Part shown: piece after piece, positions 30,754-40,401 of the stretch
Layout of the letters: each line of letters starts with the position of its first letter
Position numbering within the stretch: the first letter of the stretch is position 1
Assembly: GCF_014279755.1 (NCBI RefSeq)
Contig: NZ_CP047951.1
Coordinates: 2,418,001 to 2,482,000 of the forward strand
DNA: 64,000 nucleotides
DNA from: Synechococcus sp. PROS-U-1
GTDB lineage: Bacteria > Cyanobacteriota > Cyanobacteriia > PCC-6307 > Cyanobiaceae
Direction: 5' to 3'
Program-made: the position numbers and the translations under genes
The notes under the pieces: generated by a model
The model's input: the letters and a program-made list of their open reading frames with translations, nothing else
What the model was told of the DNA's origin: nothing
The model's database searches: none

Positions 30754-33498
30754 TCAGCTCAGGTCCGACAAGCGCTTGCGGGCCAGATCGGCCTGGGCCT
30801 GCTTCTCCGCCAGGTTGGCCTGGCATTCCGCCACCACCTCCGGCGGCGCCTTGTCGGCGAAGTTGGGGTTGCCCAGCCGGCCCGCCAGACCCTTGATCTC
30901 CTTCTCCGCCTTGGCGATGTCTTTCTCGAGGCGACCCTTCAGCGCATCAAGGTCCACCAAGCCTTCAATCGGCAGCAGCACCTGCAGCTCACCGCTCACC
31001 CCCGCCAGGGCCTTGGCCACCGGAGCGGCATCGGCCTCTGTTGGTGTCATCACCGCGACCGACTCCGCCCGGGTCAACGCCGTGACGTCGGCCGCAGCCC
31101 TAGTGAGTACCGCTGCCAGCTCGCTGCGGCCGGTGACGAAGCGCACCGGCACCGATTGGGAGGGCTTGAGGCCTGCCACGGCGCGCAGGTTGCGCACCAC
31201 GCGGATGGCACCGATCAGCTCAGCGAACGAGGCTTCCAGCGCATCATCCAGAGCCGCTTCATCGAGCGCCGGCCAGGGCTGCAGCGCCAGGAAGGTGGTC
31301 TCCGGCTCACCCGTGACGCTGTGCCAAAGCTCCTCGGTGAGGTGGGGCATCAGCGGATGCAGCATCAGGTGCATCTGGCTGATCACCTTGGCCAGCACCT
31401 GCTTGGCCACCCGCTGATCGGTGAGAGCCTCCGCCGAGGCGTTCTCACCGGGATTCAACCGGCGCTTGCTCAGCTCCAGATACCAGTCACAGACGTCGTT
31501 CCAGGCGAATTCATAGAGCCCCTTGGCCGCTTCACCCAGGCCGTAATTGCTGTAGCGCTCGGCCGTCTCCCGATTCACCCGGGCCAGGCGCGACAGGATC
31601 CAACGATCAGCCAGCTGGAGGGCACCGGGGTCGGGATCCCCCAGCTGGGCCGGGGTGTCGCCGCCCAGGTTCATCAGGGCGAATCGGGTGGCGTTCCAGA
31701 GCTTGTTGGCGAAGTTGCGCGAGGCCTCCACCGTGGCGGAGGTGTCCTTCTTGCGGTCGTAATCCAGACGGATGTCCTGACCGGCACCAGCCACTTCCCG
31801 CACCAGGGCGAAGCGCAGGGCATCGGTGCCGTAACGCTCGATCAGCAGCAGCGGATCGATGCCGTTGCCGGCGCTCTTGCTCATCTTGCGGTTCTGCTCG
31901 TCCCGCACCAGGCCGTGGATGTAGACGTCCTGGAAGGGCATCTCGCCGGTGAAGGCGCCGGCCATCATTGTCATCCGGGCCACCCAGAAAAAGATGATGT
32001 CGAAGCCCGTCACCAGGGTGCTGGTGGGGTACCAGCGCTGCAGGTCAGCGCTGCTTGCATCCGGCCAACCCAGGGTGGAGAAAGGCCAGAGGCCACTGGA
32101 GAACCAGGTGTCGAGCACGTCCTCGTCCTGCTCGATCTCCGCCGTCGCGCCGTACTCCTCCTTGGCCTTCTCCAGGGCTTCGGCTTCGTTGCGGGCCACC
32201 ACGTAGGGCGTGGTGTCGGTGTATTTGCCGCCGGTCTCGCTGATCACGAACCAGGCGGGGATGCGATGCCCCCACCAGAGCTGGCGGCTGATGCACCAAT
32301 CGCGGATGTCGGTGAGCCAGTCGCGGTAAACCTTCTCCCAACGCTCCGGGATGAAGCGTGGATCCTGCTTCTCCAGCGCTTCGCGGCAGCGGGCCGCCAA
32401 AGGCTCGGTTTTGACAAACCACTGGGTGGACAGCAACGGCTCCACCGGCACCTTGCCGCGATCGGAATAGGGAACGCTGTGGCGATAGTCCTCCACCTTC
32501 ACCAGCAGCCCCAGCTCCTCCAAGCCGGCCACCACGGCCTTGCGGGCCTCAAAGCGATCGAGCCCCTCGAACTGACCTGCCTTCTGATTCATCGTGCCGT
32601 TCTTGCGCATCACCGTGATCTGGGGCAGACCGTGGCGCTGGCCGATGGCGAAATCGTTGGGGTCGTGAGCCGGCGTCACCTTGACGCAGCCGGTGCCGAA
32701 GTCTTTCTCCACGTGGTCGTCGGCCACGATCGGAATCTCCCGACCCACAAACGGCAGCGTGAGGGTCTGACCCACCAGGTGGGCATAGCGCTCATCGGTG
32801 GGATTCACCGCCACCGCCGTATCGCCCAACATCGTTTCGGGCCGGGTGGTGGCCACCTCCAGATGGCCTTCACCGCTGCTGAGGGGATAACGGAAATGCC
32901 AGAGGTGACCGTCCACCTCCTTCATGTCCACCTCCAGATCGCTCACCGCCGAGCCCGAGGCGGGGCACCAATTCACCAGGTATTCACCGCGGTAGATCAG
33001 CCCCTGCTCATGCAGCCGCACGAAGGCCTCTTTCACCGCCTCACTGAGCCCCTCATCAAGGGTGAAGCGCTGGCGCTTCCAATCAACGGAGTAGCCCAGA
33101 CGGCGCAGCTGGCCAACGATGCGGCCACCGCTCTCGGCCTTCCACTGCCAGGCCCGCTCCAGAAAAGCGTCGCGCCCCAGATCATGGCGGGTCTTGCCCT
33201 CCTCCTTCAGCTGCTTCTCGAGGATCGTCTGCACCGCGATCGAAGCGTGGTCGGTGCCAGGGAGGCAAAGCACGTTCTTTCCGGCCAGCCGCTGATAGCG
33301 CACGATCGTGTCGATCAGAGCCGTATTGAAGGCATGTCCCATGTGCAGGCTGCCGGTCACGTTCGGCGGCGGGATCACCACAGAGAACGGTTCACCAGGG
33401 GTGGTCGGGTCGGGATAGAACGCTCCCTGGTCGTCCCAGGCCTGTTGCCAGCGGGCCTCCGTGCCAACCGGGTCGTAGGTCTTGGCCAGTTCGGGCAC
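30754..33498 (-). CDS. valS: Valyl-tRNA synthetase
   Basis: The 914-aa class I synthetase charges tRNA-Val. The HIGH-type motif HMGH is at residues 52-55 ([12 protein letters not shown]). The editing domain ([13 protein letters not shown]) and the KMSKS motif (residues 538-542, in [11 protein letters not shown]) are present. The anticodon-binding domain and C-terminal coiled-coil arm ([21 protein letters not shown]) are complete. The start is GTG at 33498. The 3' end is duplicated at 27792-28019 and the 5' end at about 36262-36388, so both ends of this gene have relic copies beside accessory genes. A tRNA-Val(UAC) gene occurs at 47335-47406 but is unlinked. Confidence 0.98.
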   Translation of the reverse strand: MPELAKTYDPVGTEARWQQAWDDQGAFYPDPTTPGEPFSVVIPPPNVTGSLHMGHAFNTALIDTIVRYQRLAGKNVLCLPGTDHASIAVQTILEKQLKEEGKTRHDLGRDAFLERAWQWKAESGGRIVGQLRRLGYSVDWKRQRFTLDEGLSEAVKEAFVRLHEQGLIYRGEYLVNWCPASGSAVSDLEVDMKEVDGHLWHFRYPLSSGEGHLEVATTRPETMLGDTAVAVNPTDERYAHLVGQTLTLPFVGREIPIVADDHVEKDFGTGCVKVTPAHDPNDFAIGQRHGLPQITVMRKNGTMNQKAGQFEGLDRFEARKAVVAGLEELGLLVKVEDYRHSVPYSDRGKVPVEPLLSTQWFVKTEPLAARCREALEKQDPRFIPERWEKVYRDWLTDIRDWCISRQLWWGHRIPAWFVISETGGKYTDTTPYVVARNEAEALEKAKEEYGATAEIEQDEDVLDTWFSSGLWPFSTLGWPDASSADLQRWYPTSTLVTGFDIIFFWVARMTMMAGAFTGEMPFQDVYIHGLVRDEQNRKMSKSAGNGIDPLLLIERYGTDALRFALVREVAGAGQDIRLDYDRKKDTSATVEASRNFANKLWNATRFALMNLGGDTPAQLGDPDPGALQLADRWILSRLARVNRETAERYSNYGLGEAAKGLYEFAWNDVCDWYLELSKRRLNPGENASAEALTDQRVAKQVLAKVISQMHLMLHPLMPHLTEELWHSVTGEPETTFLALQPWPALDEAALDDALEASFAELIGAIRVVRNLRAVAGLKPSQSVPVRFVTGRSELAAVLTRAAADVTALTRAESVAVMTPTEADAAPVAKALAGVSGELQVLLPIEGLVDLDALKGRLEKDIAKAEKEIKGLAGRLGNPNFADKAPPEVVAECQANLAEKQAQADLARKRLSDLS

Positions 33499-33624
33499 GG
33501 AATGCTCAGCGGTTCAGCCGGCCATGCTCGCAAAGCCCTGCCCACTGCGGCCAACGTCCCTAACATCGACCCACCAGGGTGATGGAAGGAGCTCAAGCTG
33601 GCTCGAACATCTCAGGCCTCAATC

Positions 33625-34854
33625 GTGAAGCTTCGGTTCGGAGCGGGTCTGCTGCTTCTTGCCCTGATCCTGAGTGGCTGCAGCGTGCTTCCCAAAACAG
33701 CGCCCGTGATGCTCTACCTGGCGATGGTGAGCGGTAATGACGACCGCATCAGCAGTGCCACCCAGAAAGAGGCAAGACGCCGTGTCGATCTGATCGTGTC
33801 CAGTTTTCGAAAGCTATACCCGAATGTTCGGGTGCAAGTGGCTCTCTACCAGCGCTCCAAACTGTCGTCAGAGTTGCGCAAGCGCAGCCGGGCAGATCTT
33901 GGCCCTGATCTGGTGCTGACCGATGTCCAACAAGCGAAAGAACTGCTCCTCGAAGGCATAACAGATCCTCTGCCGAGAAGTCAGCGAAGCAGGAGGCAGA
34001 CCGATCCCACCATTCTGAAGCAGGTGCGTCTCAAGGATGGGCGCCTGGCAGGGCAACCCTTGTTGATGTTTCCCCAGATGGCCTGCTTCAACACCGGAGT
34101 GATCAACAATCCTCCGAAAAGCTTGAACGATCTGCTGCAAGTCGGAGCAGCAGGCGCCCGGGTGGGCCTATCCGTGGCCATGCACGAAGTGTTGTGGACA
34201 GCAGGCAGCCTCAACACCTTGCCAGCACTAGCAGCGGCATCCCGCGGGCAGACGCTGTCCCCGACCCAACGCGAACGCATCACCACCTGGCTGACCTGGC
34301 TGCAACAGGCGAGCAATCAACGCAATCTCACTTTTTTTGAAAACCAAAGTCAGCTGACCACGCTGCTGGGAAATCAAGAATTGGATTGGATCAGCTGCAC
34401 GTCAGACATGCTGTTTCGCTTACGAAAACGACTCGGCGACGACCTTGGCGTTTCCCCTTTACCCAGTGGACCCGACGCAACCGCTTCACCCGTGAATCGG
34501 CTCCGCGTTCTTGCTTTGGGCCGAGACTCCAGTAAAAACCAACGCTCCATGGCAATCGCCCTGAGCGAATACGTCACCAATCCGCTGGTGCAGAGGAATA
34601 TTTCGCTGTTGTCGATGTCATTTGTACCGGTCAATCCCGATGTCATCATCCCAACGAAAAGCTCAAAAACCCTCGCTGCACTTGAGCAGGCACTCAAAGA
34701 CACTCAAAAGCAAGGTGACGACTTAGCCGCTGTGGATGGAAATCGTCCACTGACCCAGCGGATGACCAAAGTGCTCATTCCACTTGTTTTCGGCGACAGC
34801 CAACCCAAAAACAGCGCAGATGAACTCGTGCCAATCATGAGAAGCGAGTCATGA
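33625..34854 (+). CDS. Extracellular solute-binding lipoprotein, copy 1 (paired with MscS)
   Basis: The 409-aa protein (GTG start) has a lipoprotein signal peptide with lipobox LSGC, Cys at residue 19. The mature part has the type 1 solute-binding fold pattern (VDLIVSSFRKLYPNVRVQV near the N-terminus; DLGPDLVLTDVQQAKELLLEGITDPL; a hinge-like MFPQMACFNTGVINNPP). It would be anchored in a membrane and bind a small ligand. The next gene encodes an MscS-type channel and starts four bases before this stop (ATGA). No ABC permease or ATPase is nearby. Copy 2 of the pair begins at 36390. Ligand unknown. Confidence 0.85.
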   Translation: MKLRFGAGLLLLALILSGCSVLPKTAPVMLYLAMVSGNDDRISSATQKEARRRVDLIVSSFRKLYPNVRVQVALYQRSKLSSELRKRSRADLGPDLVLTDVQQAKELLLEGITDPLPRSQRSRRQTDPTILKQVRLKDGRLAGQPLLMFPQMACFNTGVINNPPKSLNDLLQVGAAGARVGLSVAMHEVLWTAGSLNTLPALAAASRGQTLSPTQRERITTWLTWLQQASNQRNLTFFENQSQLTTLLGNQELDWISCTSDMLFRLRKRLGDDLGVSPLPSGPDATASPVNRLRVLALGRDSSKNQRSMAIALSEYVTNPLVQRNISLLSMSFVPVNPDVIIPTKSSKTLAALEQALKDTQKQGDDLAAVDGNRPLTQRMTKVLIPLVFGDSQPKNSADELVPIMRSES

Positions 34855-36125
34855 ATCAACTGTTCTGGGAAGTCGTTGGCTGGCTGGGATATTTGCAACG
34901 CACCTCGATTATTTTTCAGCTGTCGCTGATCATTGTCTTTGTCGTCTACTGGCGACTCGTTCGGCGTCATATAACAATAAAAAAACTTCCAAAAACCCTC
35001 CACCTGCTTATCGCCCCAGCAGGCCTCAGCCTGATCAGCGTCGTACTCAAAAGCCTCGGCTGGGATGCAGGATTGCTCTCTTACATGAGCCTGGGGTGGC
35101 TTGGATGGAATTTACTGAGCTTGCTGCACGAACTCCTGCAAAAGCTGATACCCCCGCAAAGGGTGCATGAACTTCAATCTCGGCTGATCAGGCCGATGTA
35201 CTTGATTACAGTGGCACTGATGTTTATCAATCGGCTCGACAGCCTGAACGATTTATCAGTAATTGAAATAGGCCAACTGTTTGGCATCGCACTAACCATT
35301 GGCAAGCTATTCACATCTCTTCTGATGAGCTATCTGCTGCTCGTGGGCACGGGCCCACCAGCCGCAGGTCTGGCCTGGTTATTGCAAAAAATGCTCGGGT
35401 ATTCCGAAGGAAGTCGCAAGGCCGTGGAATTGATCATCCGCTACGTGGTTGTTGGCATCGGAATTACGGCGTTGGGATTTCACCTCGGGCTGAATGGCAC
35501 CGCATTGGTGGCGATCGCGGGCGGACTATCGGTTGGGTTGGGTTTCGGGATCAAGGAAGTCTTTTCAAACTTCATCAGTGGTATCTGGCTGTTGTTCGAA
35601 GGATCTGTTCGTCCAGGAGAAGTGCTGATGATCGACAACGACCCCTGTGAAGTTCGAAAGCTCGGCCTCAGAGCCACTGTGTTGTGGCGCGATCGAGACA
35701 ACGCCGAACTTCTGATTCCCAATCAGATGTTCTTCACAGATCAAGCCACTAGCTACACCGCCAGTGACCGAATGCGCCGCAGCGAGATCCGCATCGGTGC
35801 TGCATACCGGCATGATCCGCGCCAGGTGCTTCAGCTGCTCGAGGCAACCGCCAGGCAAGTGCCCAGGGTGTTGAACCATCCAGCCCCAAGAGCCTTGCAG
35901 GTGCGATTTGGAGACTCAGCGATCGAATACTCGCTGCGTTACTGGATCGCCGATCCCATGAGCAACATCGGGATCCTGAGTGAGGTCAACCAGGCGATCT
36001 GGACGGCCTTTCAACAGGAGGGAATCGAAATTCCATTCCCCCAGCAAGTGAACACCATTCGAGAGACGCCTCGGCCCAGGAGCTGGCAAGACGCTCAGGA
36101 CAGCCCTGAACAACCCTCACGTTGA
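34851..36125 (+). CDS. MscS-family mechanosensitive channel, copy 1
   Basis: The 424-aa membrane protein has several N-terminal hydrophobic segments. The conserved pore helix and beta domain of MscS follow (GLNGTALVAIAGGLSVGLGFGIKEVFSNFISGIWLLFEGSVRPGE, then LIPNQMFFTDQATSYT; split here only to describe it) and the C-terminal cytoplasmic domain (RHDPRQVLQLLEATARQV). MscS channels open under membrane tension to release osmolytes; relatives act as ion channels or are gated by ligands. The start overlaps the stop of the solute-binding lipoprotein gene, so the two are probably translated together. Confidence 0.92.
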   Translation: MNQLFWEVVGWLGYLQRTSIIFQLSLIIVFVVYWRLVRRHITIKKLPKTLHLLIAPAGLSLISVVLKSLGWDAGLLSYMSLGWLGWNLLSLLHELLQKLIPPQRVHELQSRLIRPMYLITVALMFINRLDSLNDLSVIEIGQLFGIALTIGKLFTSLLMSYLLLVGTGPPAAGLAWLLQKMLGYSEGSRKAVELIIRYVVVGIGITALGFHLGLNGTALVAIAGGLSVGLGFGIKEVFSNFISGIWLLFEGSVRPGEVLMIDNDPCEVRKLGLRATVLWRDRDNAELLIPNQMFFTDQATSYTASDRMRRSEIRIGAAYRHDPRQVLQLLEATARQVPRVLNHPAPRALQVRFGDSAIEYSLRYWIADPMSNIGILSEVNQAIWTAFQQEGIEIPFPQQVNTIRETPRPRSWQDAQDSPEQPSR

Positions 36126-36261
36126 GCCGACTCATTCAATCCACTGGCAGTGAATCTTGGTGCGTCATCAACGAAAGATGAGGTTGACGAGAGAGGTTTG
36201 CCACTTTCCTGCAGTCGCACTGAAATGCCCCTTGATCGTCGCGACTTCTGTCAGAAGAGTT

Positions 36262-36388
36262 CCGCACCAAGGGGGTCGTAAGCCTTGCCCAGTTCCAGCG
36301 GGGAATGCGCAGCGTTTCAGCAGGACATCCTCGCAAAGCCCTGCCCACTCCGGCCAACGTCCCTAGCATTTGTCCACCGAAGTGTTGG
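36262..36388 (-). pseudogene. Relic of the valS 5' end and promoter region
   Basis: About 120 bases here align with 33463-33584, which holds the valS start codon, its first codons and the valS/lipoprotein intergenic region. Shared blocks include TCGCAAAGCCCTGCCCACT and CGGCCAACGTCCCTA. Read on the minus strand, a remnant LELGKAYDPLGAEL corresponds to the ValS N-terminus ([13 protein letters not shown]) and then hits TGA. This is what remains of a tandem duplication that copied the start of valS together with the downstream lipoprotein-MscS pair. The copied intergenic part probably supplies the promoter of copy 2. Confidence 0.85.
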
Positions 36389-36389
36389 C

Positions 36390-37640
36390 ATGGGGCTAAT
36401 CCGGATCCAGCATCTGGCCCTGGGCATCGCGCTGACTGCCCTTACAGCAGGTTGCAGCAGTTGGCGTCCACCGGTCGTGATCAAGGTGGTTCGCACGATC
36501 AATAACTCAGAAACGATCTCCAGTAAGGACTACGAACGGCTGCGGGAGATCACTGAAGACGCCATTGATCACATCAGAAGTGTGGATCCCACCATCCGCC
36601 CTCAACTAACCCTGTCCTCCCAGAAAAATTTTGTTGATGAGATTGAAGATCAGACCCGTAGCGGCTTTGGCCCAGATCTGCTGATCACCGATAGCGACAC
36701 AGCACTCGAGTTGTACAAGCGCAAGTTGGTAGATCCGATTGTCATCTCTCTTGAAGATCGTGCTGATACACCGAGCTATCTGTTCGACCTCGTCACAGCC
36801 AAGGACGGGCAACTGGTGGGCCGTCCGGTGAATCAGTTTGTGCAGTTGGCCTGCTTCAACAAGGAGCGATTGCCCTCTCCTCCCCAGACCCTTGAGCAGA
36901 TGGAACAAGACAGCGAAGAAAACAACTTCGGCATGGCACTTCAGCTGAAAGATCTGTTCTGGAGTGCTGAATCATTTGACGCTGGCGAAGCCATGGAAGC
37001 CGCACTCGCGAAGCTACCTCCGGATGCTGAACGCCAGGCCAACGTGACCGCTTGGTTGCACTGGCTGGAAAACGCGAGCTATCAGCAAAACATTCGCTTT
37101 CTGAACGATCAGCGCACCCTCCGCGACGCCTTGGTGGCTGGAGAGCTGGATTGGATCACTTGCTGGAGCAGCAACCTGCGGGAATTGAGAGAGCAAATGA
37201 AAGACAAACTTGCGCTCGCCCCTCTCCCCAAAGGGCCTTCAACCAAGCTAAAAGCCGCCACCAAACTGCAGGTGTGGGCGCTTGGACGCAACTCCAGCCC
37301 AACGCAGCGAGAGAAATCCTTGGTGATGATCGATTTCATCACCAAACCCTGGGCGCAAAAAACTTATGCACTCGCAGGGCGCAATTCATTGCCCGTGAAC
37401 CGCAAAGCCGCGAAGATCGTTGCCGCCAAAATCCCCGGCGGCACAGAAGCCTTGGTGATGTATGCACAGGAGTCGCTGAAGGCAAATGCCGCCAAAGGGC
37501 AATCCAAAGCGCGCGTGTTTCGCGATCCGGAGCGTTATGAAGCCATCTCGGATGCTCTGCTGGACACGATCTACGACGTCAGCTCCCCAGAGGAATCGAG
37601 TCAAAAAATCCTGAAAAGTTTGCGGGAGAGCGACTCATGA
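36390..37640 (+). CDS. Extracellular solute-binding lipoprotein, copy 2 (paired with MscS)
   Basis: From ATG 36390 the protein is 416 aa; longer readings run into the valS relic. The lipobox is LTAGC, Cys at residue 22. It aligns in order with copy 1: SGFGPDLLITDSDTALELYKRKLVDP versus the matching block in copy 1, then PVNQFVQLACFN, LFWSAESFD and GELDWITCWSSNL. The paralogues are clearly diverged, so ligand preference may differ. The stop overlaps the start of MscS copy 2 by four bases, the same junction as in pair 1. Confidence 0.87.
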   Translation: MGLIRIQHLALGIALTALTAGCSSWRPPVVIKVVRTINNSETISSKDYERLREITEDAIDHIRSVDPTIRPQLTLSSQKNFVDEIEDQTRSGFGPDLLITDSDTALELYKRKLVDPIVISLEDRADTPSYLFDLVTAKDGQLVGRPVNQFVQLACFNKERLPSPPQTLEQMEQDSEENNFGMALQLKDLFWSAESFDAGEAMEAALAKLPPDAERQANVTAWLHWLENASYQQNIRFLNDQRTLRDALVAGELDWITCWSSNLRELREQMKDKLALAPLPKGPSTKLKAATKLQVWALGRNSSPTQREKSLVMIDFITKPWAQKTYALAGRNSLPVNRKAAKIVAAKIPGGTEALVMYAQESLKANAAKGQSKARVFRDPERYEAISDALLDTIYDVSSPEESSQKILKSLRESDS

Positions 37641-38962
37641 TCACCGAAATCACTTCTGAAACCACGACCTGGCTGGGCTATCTGCAACGGGGTTCCGTGC
37701 TCCTTCAAGTGGGCTTGTTCGTCGCGGCCATTAGCAGCGAATCCCGGCTCAAGCGCAAGCTCAGTAGCCCACTGATCGCCAGCCTGAGCCATCTCATTGT
37801 GCCAGCAACGCTACTTGCCAGCGCCACCGTTTTGACAGCTGTTGGCGTCACCGCTGGCTATCTGCAGTATTTGTCCCTACTTTGGATGATCTGGCGCTGT
37901 GTGGAACCAACAAAGCAACTCATTCTCAACCGCTTCCCCAAAGTTCCGGTGGAAGAAATCGATAAATCATTTTTCCGACCCATTCTCTTGGTGTTCACAA
38001 TCCTCACTTTTTTCCAGATGCTGGGGAGCCGAGAATCACTATCGCTTATTTCCCTTGGCGATGTCTTCGGGGTGACACTCACCATCGGCAAATTGTTCAC
38101 CGCCCTAGTGATTGTGTATCTGGTGATCACCCTTGCCAGCCGACCGGCAGCCTTCGCTGCCTGGCTGGGGGGCGGCTTCTTTGGCATCAAGCCCCAGGGC
38201 CGCAAAGCCCTCGAAGTGATTCTTCGCTACTCGGTGATCGGCATCGGCGTGATGGGGGTGGCGTACTACATCGGAATCAATGGCACCGCCCTGGTGGCCG
38301 TAGCCGGAGGCCTCTCCGTGGGCATCGGCTTCGGCATCAAGGAGATCATCTCCAACTTCATCAGCAGCCTTTGGCTTTTGTTTGAGGGCTCAGTGCGTCC
38401 CGGAGAAATCCTGATGATCAATGGGGATCCCTGCACTGTGCGAAAGCTTGGGCTGCGCGCCACCCAATTGCGCCGCGGCCGCGACGGGGCGGAATTACTC
38501 ATCCCCAACCAGAACTTCTTCACCCAAGAGGCCGAGTCGTACACCGCTGAGGAAACCTCACGCCGCGACGTGGTGATGGTTGGAGCGGCCTATCACCACG
38601 AGCCCAAACAGGTCATTGCAATCTTGGAAGAGGTAGCCCACCAGCACGAAAAAATCCTCCAATACCCACCACCAGCAGCATTCACGGTGGATTTTGCGGA
38701 TTCCTCGATCAACTACAAGCTGCTGTTCTGGGTGCGCAACCCACTCGAAGCATTTGGTGTGGGGAGTGATTTGCGCCAAGCCATCTGGACGGCTTTTGAA
38801 GAGAACGGCATCGGCATCCCCTTCCCACAACGCCAGGTGTACCCAATGGAGTGGCCTCCCTCAAAAGATCAAACCCTGCGCATTGGTGCTACCGCCAATC
38901 AATTGCAAGTGGAAGACGCCACCCCAGAGGACCAGCCCAACTCAACGGGCGAGGCGACTTAG
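37637..38962 (+). CDS. MscS-family mechanosensitive channel, copy 2
   Basis: The 441-aa paralogue of the channel at 34851 shares the opening TWLGYLQRGSVLLQ (copy 1: GWLGYLQRTSIIFQ), the pore helix (GINGTALVAVAGGLSVGIGFGIKE), FEGSVRPGEILMI and the beta-domain LIPNQNFFTQEAESYTAEE. The C-terminal tail is longer and acidic. It would form a heptameric tension-gated pore in the cytoplasmic membrane; association with the lipoprotein encoded just upstream is inferred from the conserved pairing. The 3' end overlaps the convergent oxygenase gene by 21 bases. Confidence 0.92.
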   Translation: MITEITSETTTWLGYLQRGSVLLQVGLFVAAISSESRLKRKLSSPLIASLSHLIVPATLLASATVLTAVGVTAGYLQYLSLLWMIWRCVEPTKQLILNRFPKVPVEEIDKSFFRPILLVFTILTFFQMLGSRESLSLISLGDVFGVTLTIGKLFTALVIVYLVITLASRPAAFAAWLGGGFFGIKPQGRKALEVILRYSVIGIGVMGVAYYIGINGTALVAVAGGLSVGIGFGIKEIISNFISSLWLLFEGSVRPGEILMINGDPCTVRKLGLRATQLRRGRDGAELLIPNQNFFTQEAESYTAEETSRRDVVMVGAAYHHEPKQVIAILEEVAHQHEKILQYPPPAAFTVDFADSSINYKLLFWVRNPLEAFGVGSDLRQAIWTAFEENGIGIPFPQRQVYPMEWPPSKDQTLRIGATANQLQVEDATPEDQPNSTGEAT

Positions 38963-39565
38963 ATAGTCCTCCTGGCATCCGGCGTTAATCCAACCGGTGG
39001 CGATCAGCTTGCTGGCTCGCTCGCTCACCCGTCCCCGGTGAATGTGAGAAGGACCAGCAGGGAAGATCACCAGCTTGCCCCGCTCTGCCGGTTCATGGTG
39101 GCCCTGCCAATGAAACTCGGTGCCCGCCTCCTCCACGTCGTTGCAATAAAGAATCCAGGCCAGCACCCGGTGCACCGGCTCAGTGGCCTCATCGCTGATG
39201 GTCCAATCACAGTGCCAACGCTTGAACCCTTCCCCCGGGGCGTAGTGCTGAAGATTGAAGATCGGATTCACAAACAGGCTCTGCTGAGGGCAGCACTGGC
39301 GGAACAGCGGTCGCTCCTGCAGATAGCGATCCAACCCTGCTGTCACGCCACGAAAAATCAGTTGTGAAAGCGCAAAGGATTCGGGTTCCGAGCGATCAAT
39401 CGCCACCAAGCTGATGTCAGTGCTCTGTTTGGCGGGTTCCGCATCCCCGTCTGCACCAAAAGCGACCCCGGGTCGTCTCAGATCCTCACGACGGCCGTAA
39501 AACTCCGCCACGGCGTCAGCCACCGCCTCGAAGCCGGCATTGCTGTAGTGGCCGATCAGATTCAT
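38942..39565 (-). CDS. 2OG-Fe(II) oxygenase (prolyl 4-hydroxylase-like)
   Basis: From ATG 39565 the protein is 207 aa. The iron ligands are visible as HCD (FKRWHCDW) and a distal His followed by Arg (PSHIHRGR), with the double-stranded beta-helix pattern typical of P4H-like enzymes (FNLQHYAPGEGF; RVLAWILYCNDVEEAGTEFHW). The enzyme would couple 2-oxoglutarate decarboxylation to hydroxylation of an unknown substrate. The start overlaps the stop of the upstream 153-aa gene by four bases; a longer reading to 39616 is disfavoured for that reason. Confidence 0.87.
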   Translation of the reverse strand: MNLIGHYSNAGFEAVADAVAEFYGRREDLRRPGVAFGADGDAEPAKQSTDISLVAIDRSEPESFALSQLIFRGVTAGLDRYLQERPLFRQCCPQQSLFVNPIFNLQHYAPGEGFKRWHCDWTISDEATEPVHRVLAWILYCNDVEEAGTEFHWQGHHEPAERGKLVIFPAGPSHIHRGRVSERASKLIATGWINAGCQEDYLSRLAR

Positions 39566-40023
39566 GCCACAGCCTCCAATCGGGGAATGGCCACGGCAGC
39601 ATCGAGCTGTTGCCAACGCTCCCGATCAGGCACCACATGGGCCTGCAGCTGCACCCGCTCGATCACCGTGGCAGCGCGCTCAAGATCGAGCGGCACACCA
39701 GGCCCCATCGGCAGAACCAGCACCTGCTGTTCAGCCGGGTCAGCCATCACCTGGAGATCGAGGGACTCCAGCTCCCGTTCAAAGAAAACCCTTCGCATCC
39801 GGGTCGTGAGGCTTGGACCGAGCGCCTCGACGAAACGGGCCATTCCGGCTTCATCCCCAGAGCTGCCGCAATTCAACGACAACCAGATCAGTAGCTTCAC
39901 CCAACTTTCCGCTGTCCACAGGGGCTGGAAGCTCTCCCGGTGTTGCCGCACCAGCTCAGCAATGGCGAAATCGAACAGCGTGGCCTGCAGGCCAGTGGCA
40001 TCAGCGGAATCCATGCTGTTCAT
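39562..40023 (-). CDS. Hypothetical protein upstream of 2OG oxygenase
   Basis: The 153-aa protein is mostly helical in its first half (TLFDFAIAELVRQHRESFQPLW; ESWVKLLIWLSLNC) and mixed in the second (VMADPAEQQVLVLPMGPGVPLDLERAATVIERVQL). No catalytic motif is seen. It is translationally coupled to the downstream 2OG-Fe(II) oxygenase and diverges from the small gene at 40069 with a 45-base gap, so both promoters must lie there. I do not recognise the family. Confidence 0.75.
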   Translation of the reverse strand: MNSMDSADATGLQATLFDFAIAELVRQHRESFQPLWTAESWVKLLIWLSLNCGSSGDEAGMARFVEALGPSLTTRMRRVFFERELESLDLQVMADPAEQQVLVLPMGPGVPLDLERAATVIERVQLQAHVVPDRERWQQLDAAVAIPRLEAVA

Positions 40024-40068
40024 CCTCTCCTGTGAGAGGTCAGACTGGGATCACTGGTTGCTCTCACC

Positions 40069-40326
40069 ATGGCCCTGGACCTGAACGATCCTGAGCTCGA
40101 GTTCTCTGATCTGGTTTACGCCTACCAGAGCTGGGTGATGGCGGTCATCAACGATGAAAAACTCGACAGCGACGACAAGTTGCTCACCGACGACATCGCC
40201 GAGGATGCCCTGAACTCGATGCGCTTTCTCCCCGGTGAGGTGACCAGCGCCATCGAAACCAGCCTGGCCCGCGTCTACGACGTCGACGCCGATGAACTGG
40301 CCGAATTGCTGTTCCCGGAAGACTGA
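40069..40326 (+). CDS. Small acidic hypothetical protein
   Basis: The 85-aa, strongly acidic protein (LDLNDPELEFSDLVYAYQSW; DADELAELLFPED at the end) has a clean ATG start and helical content. It looks like a small soluble cyanobacterial protein. No motif indicates function. The gene stands alone between the divergent 153-aa gene and the SDR gene. Confidence 0.75.
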   Translation: MALDLNDPELEFSDLVYAYQSWVMAVINDEKLDSDDKLLTDDIAEDALNSMRFLPGEVTSAIETSLARVYDVDADELAELLFPED

Positions 40327-40401
40327 CCGGATCCGAACTGCCTCAACCTGCCCCCCAGCTGCGTCTGAACCAACGCCGCGACGGACCCCGAACTCGGCAA
40401 A

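Noticed and set aside
31156-33582. 808-codon open frame antisense to valS
   Set aside because: It lies entirely opposite valS, whose motifs and full length are clear; the antisense translation is low-complexity and matches no family. High G+C coding DNA often leaves such open antisense frames.
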